From Physocladia obscura (Eukaryota; Chytridiomycota; Chytridiomycetes; Chytridiales; Chytriomycetaceae): 15,306 nt of DNA. Where the stretch lies: contig JADGJH010000428.1 of the NCBI GenBank assembly GCA_027596945.1, positions 1 to 15,306 of the forward strand. The letters run 5' to 3'. Below the pieces are notes generated by a model. It ran no database searches. It saw only the letters and a list, made by a program, of their open reading frames with translations, and was not told where the DNA came from. Shown in pieces: positions 10,544 through 15,306 of the stretch (positions within the stretch are counted from its first letter, which is position 1; the number at the start of each line of letters is the position of its first letter). Both the position numbers and the translations under genes were made by a program.

Positions 10544-10897
10544 ATGTATTCCTCGATTATTACCGCCGCGGCTCTTTTCGTCGCACTTGCTCACGCAATA
10601 CCTACTTCACAACAAACAAGCTTGACATCAGTAACAACAACCGCAGTTTCTTCAATACCGGTAGCAGCACAAAACAACAGCAACAGCAGCAGTAGCACTT
10701 CACTCAATATTTTGAGTGCATTGGGCGCTCTTGTTCCGGCAGGGCAAAGCATTCTTGGGGATGTTGTTAATGGTGCGAGTACAACAGCTACTGCTGCTTC
10801 TCCCACGACTACCAAAACATCGTTTGGTAAATCTAACAACGCATTTTATTCTTCTATTGTGATTGTTTTTGTGGTTGGATTTATTACTTCTTTGTAA
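10544..10897 (+). CDS. Small secreted Ser/Thr-rich, probably GPI-anchored protein
   Basis: 117 residues with a clear signal peptide: a hydrophobic core Ile-Ile-Thr-Ala-Ala-Ala-Leu-Phe-Val-Ala-Leu followed by Ala-His-Ala, a good cleavage site near residue 18. The mature part is rich in Ser, Thr, Ala and Asn with several Asn-x-Ser/Thr sites, expected to be heavily glycosylated. The C-terminus is a short polar spacer (Lys-Ser-Asn-Asn-Ala) and then a hydrophobic stretch of about 15 residues ending Thr-Ser-Leu-stop with no charged tail, the usual layout of a GPI attachment signal. The ATG at 10544 places the signal peptide at the N-terminus. A polyadenylation-type AATAAA lies at 10911. No enzymatic domain is visible; a cell-wall or surface coat role is inferred. 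Confidence 0.72.
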   Translation: MYSSIITAAALFVALAHAIPTSQQTSLTSVTTTAVSSIPVAAQNNSNSSSSTSLNILSALGALVPAGQSILGDVVNGASTTATAASPTTTKTSFGKSNNAFYSSIVIVFVVGFITSL

Positions 10898-11062
10898 AAG
10901 CCTGCCTGAAAATAAATATTAAAATCAACGAATGCATTTTAATTTTTTACTTTTTTCGCAAATAAAACACGGAAGCGGCAAGAACCAAATACTAAATCGA
11001 TGCAGCTGCCTTCTTTTGCAAATCACTAGTTGCATTTTTTTTTCATTCGACGAAAATGAAGA

Positions 11063-11693
11063 CTATGACATGTCGGTTGTCAGAGATACGGCTACTATGA
11101 ATGCCACGATAAGAGTAGTCGCTCCAAAATATTCAATCCAGCAAGCAAGTTGGGCTACTTTCTGAATAACAATAATTTCTGCCGAAAAAATTCTGAGATC
11201 TTCGTAATTTCCCATAGCTTGCATGCAATACTGTAACTGGATCTGTCATGGACGAGTTGGGTGTGTTATTGGGACAAGCCGTACTGCTAATAGAATTTCT
11301 GACGTGTTTTTTGGGGTGTTTGATGCTAGCATACTAAAACTTGCTGACGTGTAGACTATTTCAATTGTTTTGATTTGCACAAGCTGAATGTTTTCTTTGA
11401 CTGCACAGAAAAAGGAAACAATGAAAAAAACCCTTACAAATCAAATGAAAAAAGTACTTGCAATATCCGTAGCAGTGGTTGAATAAGAAAAATTTGCTGC
11501 GCTGCTGTATTTGGCCGTTTTTGGAAGTTTCGATTGTGCTTACAGTAGATCCTTGCGGATAATAATGATGTCCCCTAAAAATAATTTAATCGACAGGAAC
11601 AATCTGGTGCCAAAGAGTTTGCATTTGAGTGTTGCTATTAGGTCAAAATAAATGTACTTCAGAACGTTCACTTTTTTCGATTTTTCTGATCAT
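11063..11693 (-). CDS. Candidate five-exon single-pass membrane protein, unknown family
   Basis: A minus-strand model joins 11693-11658, 11574-11544, 11496-11458, 11400-11285 and 11230-11063. Introns are 83, 47, 57 and 54 bp with GTACAT, GTAAGC, GTACTT and GTACGG donors and TTTTAG, GCGCAG, GTGCAG and TTACAG acceptors. All phases agree and the product is 129 residues. The last two exons are best supported: they have good polypyrimidine tracts, in-phase joining and protein-like composition. The C-terminal part has an amphipathic region (Asn-Tyr-Glu-Asp-Leu-Arg-Ile-Phe) followed by a hydrophobic helix at about residues 109-124 (Ala-Thr-Thr-Leu-Ile-Val-Ala-Phe-Ile-Val-Ala-Val) and a short polar end, as in a tail-anchored protein. 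The first exons are tentative; an alternative start lies at 11795. I recognise no family. It is divergent from OMS1. Confidence 0.42.
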
Positions 11694-11881
11694 TAAAATA
11701 AATAAAGAACAAAAAACAAATTTCAATACTCATTTGCTAACAATTGCTACTACTAACGCACCAGTGTCCGCTATATTCCCGGGATAATCGTACATAAGGT
11801 CTTTGGGCCAATTATTAACGCATAATAGAAATTACGTAACTTGGGTTGAAAAAAAGGAAAAATAATTTGTTTGGAAAGTTA

Positions 11882-12754
11882 ATGACGAAACTTCGGGCGA
11901 CGCCGGGGCTGGTGGCGGGCGGGCTGTTTGCATACTGCGCATCGACATATGTGGGATTTCACGCGCACCGACTCTGGACGCAGGCGCCGCCCCCGCCGGG
12001 CATCAGTGAGCCAGCCGCGCAGGCAGCCTTGGTCGACACAACGCAAACATACGCCGCAATTGCCGACGATTACGACGCTGGCATCGCCTACGACGAGTGC
12101 GTGATGCGCATCGCCGCCCGCCGCGCCGCCGCCATCGCGCATTTGTCCAAGCGCGTCTTGGAGTGCGCAGCAGGCACCGGCCGCAACCTGCCTGTTTTTG
12201 CCCGCCGCATCCACAAAGAGTACCACGCGTTTAACACCAACAGCAGCAGTAGTAACAACAGCATCACCTCCCTCACACTCTCGGACGCGTCTCCTCGCAT
12301 GTTACAGCGCGCTTTCGACGCGTTCAAGCTCCTCAAAGCCGATCCCGCAACCTCCCTGCCGCCAACCACCTTCTCCATCCTCGACATAAGCTCAGCAGAT
12401 CCCCTCCCCCAAAACTTGCTCAACTCTTTTGATTCTGTCCTCGACACATTTGGTCTATGTTCCGTGCGCGATCCAACCCAGTCTGTCATCAATATGCGCA
12501 ATCTGTGCAAACCCGGTGGCAAAATTGTTCTGCTTGAACACGGTCGAAGCGCATTTCCCCTGCAGTTTATTGCCGATATGCTCAATTCGGCTCTTGATAA
12601 AACGGCTCAAAACCATGCAGAGAAATGGGGCTGTTGGTGGAACAGAGATCTCGAAACTATCATTCGACAGATTGAAGGCTTACAAATAGAGTCTGTGCAT
12701 CGTTACCATCTAGGAACAACTATTGAAATTGTTGCAACAAGGATATCGAAATAA
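11882..12754 (+). CDS. OMS1: OMS1-like mitochondrial inner-membrane methyltransferase
   Basis: An intronless frame of 290 residues from the ATG at 11882; the frame is open further upstream to 11846, but only from a TTG, so the ATG is chosen. Residues about 9-26 form a hydrophobic membrane segment after a short basic N-terminus, compatible with mitochondrial import. The class I SAM-methyltransferase fold follows: a Tyr-Asp motif (64-65), motif I Leu-Glu-Cys-Ala-Ala-Gly-Thr-Gly-Arg-Asn (93-102), Asp135 in the post-motif acidic loop, Asp-Thr-Phe-Gly-Leu-Cys-Ser (188-194), Cys-Lys-Pro-Gly-Gly-Lys (209-214) and Leu-Leu-Glu-His-Gly-Arg-Ser (217-223). The Trp-Gly-Cys-Trp-Trp-Asn-Arg-Asp block (249-256) is characteristic of the fungal OMS1 group, known genetically as a suppressor of oxa1 defects. 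Residues about 119-129 are a Ser/Asn-rich insert. The first half is very GC-rich compared with neighbours. Confidence 0.9.
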   Translation: MTKLRATPGLVAGGLFAYCASTYVGFHAHRLWTQAPPPPGISEPAAQAALVDTTQTYAAIADDYDAGIAYDECVMRIAARRAAAIAHLSKRVLECAAGTGRNLPVFARRIHKEYHAFNTNSSSSNNSITSLTLSDASPRMLQRAFDAFKLLKADPATSLPPTTFSILDISSADPLPQNLLNSFDSVLDTFGLCSVRDPTQSVINMRNLCKPGGKIVLLEHGRSAFPLQFIADMLNSALDKTAQNHAEKWGCWWNRDLETIIRQIEGLQIESVHRYHLGTTIEIVATRISK

Positions 12755-13251
12755 AGAAAAAAACAGAGGATTTGTGCTGCTTCTTTGTGTTTTGGTTACT
12801 GTGTTTTTCTCAGATACATTGGTTCCTTTTTATTTATCTTAATATACTGTTATGTTATTGTTCCATAAATTTTAACATTGGTTGTATAGTGTCGCGGTTA
12901 GCACCCGGTTTTCTGAAACCCGCCGGTTAGACTCTGGGTATGATCTATTGATTTTTTGGACTGAAAATTTGTAACTGGCAACGGCTGATAAATTGAAATT
13001 TCCAGTGTCGACGATCGTGTTCAATGATCTACTTCATGACTCTCAAAAAATTCCATCGTATCCAAATCCAACTTAAAACAGACATTTGTATCGTCTCAAT
13101 TTTTTCAACGTCACGAACAGCTGTCTGTGACTGTGGACTTGTTCTGTTCGATAAATAAATAAATCATCGGTGATGGCTGTTCCAAGAATTTTTTTTTCTT
13201 GTGGTTTTTTTTTTCTTGCGGTTTTTTTTTTTTTTTAAAAATTTTTTTTGA
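12755..13251. other. Intergenic region containing a tRNA-like relic
   Basis: No protein gene was found. It holds the OMS1 3' UTR, the tRNA-Gln-like sequence at 12880-12945, and long T-runs at 13189-13248. Confidence 0.5.
12880..12945 (+). tRNA. tRNA-Gln(CUG)-like sequence, probably a pseudogene
   Basis: A 66-nt stretch folds into most of a tRNA. The acceptor stem GGTTGTA/TATGATC pairs over seven positions (three wobbles). The D-arm is GTGT...GCAC with a GCGGTTA loop. The anticodon arm CGGTT-TTCTGAA-ACCCG (one mismatch) gives anticodon CTG. The T-loop region reads GGTTAGACTCTGG. The variable loop and part of the T-stem are missing (about 5 nt fewer than normal), and the invariant C of the T-loop/B-box (GGTTCGA) is an A. 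A T6 run at about 12953-12958 could serve as a Pol III terminator. The damage suggests a relic or a decaying copy. Confidence 0.55.
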
Positions 13252-13767
13252 TTATTTTATACCAGGAAAAATAAAAACAAATTTTGATGAGGAAGGCTTA
13301 ATGAAATTTCCGTCTCTACCATTTAAATTCGGAAGCACAGGCTCTTGCTGCTGTTTGTTTTGATGTTGATGTTGGTATTGATGCTGGTGCTGATGTTGTT
13401 GGCGTTGATGTTGATTCTGTTCTTCCTGGTCTTGATAATTCTTTCCAGCTTTAATTTTCTTTGCCTGCTCACTCTCCTCAATTTCTCCCTTTAATTTCAC
13501 CAATTCAGCGACACTTAATTGACCAATGTGCTTCCTAACGCTTGAAATGAACCCATATTTGTCCATACTGAGTCTTTTCGAGGAATGTTGCTGGTGCGAT
13601 GGCAGAAGAGCATGAGAAGTCTTTGTAATCGTTGGTTTTGGTGCTGGCAAATGATATCCACTAGTCGTGTTCGCGCGAAATATTGGAGCAATCGGATCAA
13701 CAATTGGGTGATTTCGTTTCCGCGTGGATGTGGTTGCGTTGGACTGGTCGTCGTCTGCTCCAGACAT
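13252..13767 (-). CDS. Hypothetical Gln/His-rich protein
   Basis: 171 residues from the ATG at 13767-13765 (the frame extends five codons upstream only from a GTG). The N-terminal third is Ser/Thr/Pro-rich with a basic patch (Thr-Arg-Lys-Arg-Asn-His). The middle has a short predicted helix around Tyr-Gly-Phe-Ile-Ser-Ser-Val-Arg and then Val-Ala-Glu-Leu-Val-Lys-Leu-Lys-Gly-Glu-Ile-Glu-Glu, which could form a coiled coil. This is followed by Lys-Lys-Ile-Lys-Ala-Gly-Lys and a Gln/His repeat tract encoded by CAA/CAT triplets (about 13340-13420). No known domain is recognised. The basic patches and Q/H tract would suit a nuclear protein, but this is only inference. No introns are seen, and the helix region is the only part likely to be conserved. 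Confidence 0.6.
   Translation of the reverse strand: MSGADDDQSNATTSTRKRNHPIVDPIAPIFRANTTSGYHLPAPKPTITKTSHALLPSHQQHSSKRLSMDKYGFISSVRKHIGQLSVAELVKLKGEIEESEQAKKIKAGKNYQDQEEQNQHQRQQHQHQHQYQHQHQNKQQQEPVLPNLNGRDGNFIKPSSSKFVFIFPGIK
13340..13420 (-). repeat. CAA/CAT triplet-biased tract
   Basis: An imperfect CAA/CAT-type repeat on the minus strand encodes alternating Gln and His with occasional Tyr, Arg or Asn inside the hypothetical protein at 13252-13767. It is probably length-variable. Confidence 0.7.
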
Positions 13768-13934
13768 GGCTTTGTTCTTCACCGATACGTACTTTCTTAT
13801 CGTGACAAATAAACAATTTTTTTTTTTTTTTGTGTCATGCTCTTGATAAGATTTTCATGTTTTTGCCCTTCGAAAAATTTTTTTATCAGGTGACCCCCGA
13901 CAACTTGTATTATATTATTTTATAGAGTACGATT

Positions 13935-15294
13935 TCACAGCTCCGTTTTAATGTTTCGCCTGGATAATCGAACTGAAGCGACACTTGCGTGCCAATCAAA
14001 ATGGCTGCAAATTTCTTGGCAATCTATATTGACGATTTTGTCAGCACAAAATCCATTAAACACCCCTATGGCTTTTCGCCCAGCTCTAGCTATTCCTGTC
14101 ACGAGCTCTAATGCACTCAAAACCTCGTCATTTTGAGAATATAAATTTGTGATATCATTTTTGACAGAAAATGATGCCAAATTCCATCCCATGCTGTCAT
14201 TCTCTGTTCTTTTACTAGGACATGCTGATCCCAACAGAATCGCTCGCTCTACTCGTTTCACAACGTCTCTATGCGCCGCTTTATCGAAAGACAGTTCGTG
14301 TATTGCCAAAAACAGCAATGCATGATAGACAACGCTTGCGCCCAACGAATATCCCATCAAAACCACGGACTTTGATTTTTCAAGTCTCGCAATTGCATCT
14401 GCGACCAGATATCCGACTCGTTCGGCATTTTCACTTGCAGTGCTGAAGGCTGTTGTTACAGATGCAATCGTGTTTGTAAAAGTTCCAGGGATTTTTCCGT
14501 TCATTATTGTTCCTGAAAGTGCTAGGTCTATGGCAGTCTGTTTGGTCCATGTTCCTGCGGGAGCTGCATCCCATTGTAAACTTAGCCAGGTGTTTTCAGG
14601 AAATGTATTTGCCGTGAGTTTTGACCAAGCTCGTGCGTCGACAGTATTGTGAACAAATCCATCAACAGTGATTATAATTGGTAGGTCTGCATTTCCATTC
14701 TTTTCTAAATATTAAAAATTTTAAATTTTAAATTCTAAAAAAAGTATATTATACTTTATTACATGATTTTTGAATAAATTTATCTTACCAAGTATGAATC
14801 CATATTCACGAAACAAAGGCATGTTTTTGAACATTATGAAAGCTGACACTGCACTTCTTCTCGATGCTAATCGCACATTTGGATCAATTATTTCCTCTTG
14901 ATATCGATCAACGCCAACGCCTTCCAAACTTTTCAAACTTAGTGTCACCGAACAATATGTGCTTGATAAAGTTGCCACAGTATCATACGCATATTTTGCC
15001 GCTAAACTCAATGTTATTGCGGGTGGATACCGAACAAGTGTATCCACTGCAATGCTCAACGCTTCGCCAACATTAAAGCAATCATATCCCAAGCTTGTTG
15101 AATGAATTGACGCATATGATTCAAGCGACGGCAAGTTTTCCCAATTTGCTTTTTCAAAAGATCCCAGTATCCGTAAATGGACCAAGCAAAAATTATCGTT
15201 GCGGGATATTGTTGAATAATCAGATTCTTTTGTTTTTGCAGTCTTATATGTATCTGTACATGCGTAGTTTAAGCATTCTGTAATCAAGCATTTT
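13935..15294 (-). CDS. DUF726-family alpha/beta hydrolase (5' part outside window)
   Basis: Two exons are visible on the minus strand, 15294-14789 and 14704-13935, joined by an 84-bp intron (GTAAGA donor, TTTAG acceptor) in phase. An acceptor-like TATTAG at 15300-15295 and a stop further up show that earlier exons lie beyond the window. The last exon carries the nucleophile elbow Gly-Tyr-Ser-Leu-Gly-Ala-Ser-Val-Val-Tyr. This is followed by Ile-Leu-Leu-Gly-Ser-Ala, an Asn-Leu-Tyr-Ser-Gln-Asn-Asp-Glu-Val segment, Phe-Asn-Gly-Phe-Cys and Asn-Ile-Asp-Cys-x-x-x-x-x-Ser-His-Phe-Asp-Trp. That is the Ser-Asp-His order typical of DUF726/TMCO4-type proteins, and the Ser, Asp and His of a catalytic triad are all available. 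Family members are membrane-associated putative lipases or esterases (yeast Mil1 relatives). The C-terminus is Lys-Thr-Glu-Leu. Confidence 0.8.
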
Positions 15295-15306
15295 CTAATA
15301 TTTTAC

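Noticed and set aside
10932..11165. 77-codon plus-strand ORF
   Set aside because: No domain, odd composition, and overlaps the better-supported last exon of the minus-strand candidate gene.
11846..11881. Longer OMS1 start, 12 extra codons
   Set aside because: The first codon of the extended frame is TTG. The first ATG is at 11882 and leaves the membrane segment and methyltransferase domain intact.
12088..12585. 165-codon minus-strand ORF
   Set aside because: Antisense of OMS1; caused by high GC and lack of stops, with no recognisable domain.
13186..13250. Dense T-runs as a possible Pol III terminator cluster
   Set aside because: Too far from the tRNA-like sequence, and similar homopolymer runs occur throughout the window.
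13951..15283. Several plus-strand ORFs of 60-75 codons opposite the DUF726 gene
   Set aside because: Antisense shadows of exons with the nucleophile elbow and family blocks.

Overview
This window is eukaryotic nuclear DNA, most likely from an early-diverging (chytrid-like) fungus. The genes carry many short GT-AG introns of 50-88 bases. Gene content is fungal: an OMS1-type mitochondrial methyltransferase, COX20, a small GPI-type cell-surface protein and a DUF726 hydrolase. It also has a centrin and a KDM4-type demethylase with an extended PHD finger. The lineage is inference from gene content; no marker gene is present.

Layout. 1-1490 is a scrambled patch of Copia-type LTR retrotransposon relics: three LTR-like copies (two direct, one inverted), a gag remnant and the 3' tail of an RNase H frame. 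2034-2855 (-) is an intronless NmrA/SDR-like protein with a C-terminal membrane anchor. 2856-5581 is AT-rich and holds only decayed coding-like fragments. 5582-8381 (+) is a 12-exon JmjN-JmjC-ePHD histone demethylase whose iron-binding centre is encoded across tiny exons of 30, 17 and 16 nt. 8514-9081 (-) is a four-exon COX20 gene that is visible only after splicing. 9109-10375 (+) is a centrin with a 199-residue disordered N-terminal extension; its start codon lies 27 bp from that of COX20. 10544-10897 (+) is a small secreted, probably GPI-anchored Ser/Thr-rich protein. 11063-11693 (-) is a candidate five-exon single-pass membrane protein, again visible only after splicing. 11882-12754 (+) is OMS1. 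12880-12945 is a tRNA-Gln(CUG)-like relic. 13252-13767 (-) is a Gln/His-rich unknown, and 13935-15294 (-) is the 3' part of a DUF726 alpha/beta hydrolase that continues beyond the window.

The genes do not form one pathway. Two products, COX20 and OMS1, belong to mitochondrial inner-membrane/respiratory-chain biogenesis. The KDM4 protein is chromatin-related and the centrin is expected at the basal body or spindle pole. From 5.6 kb onward the region is compact, with a head-to-head pair (COX20/centrin), a probable second one (candidate gene/OMS1) and a tail-to-tail pair (KDM4/COX20). No prokaryotic operons, CRISPR arrays or viral genes are visible.
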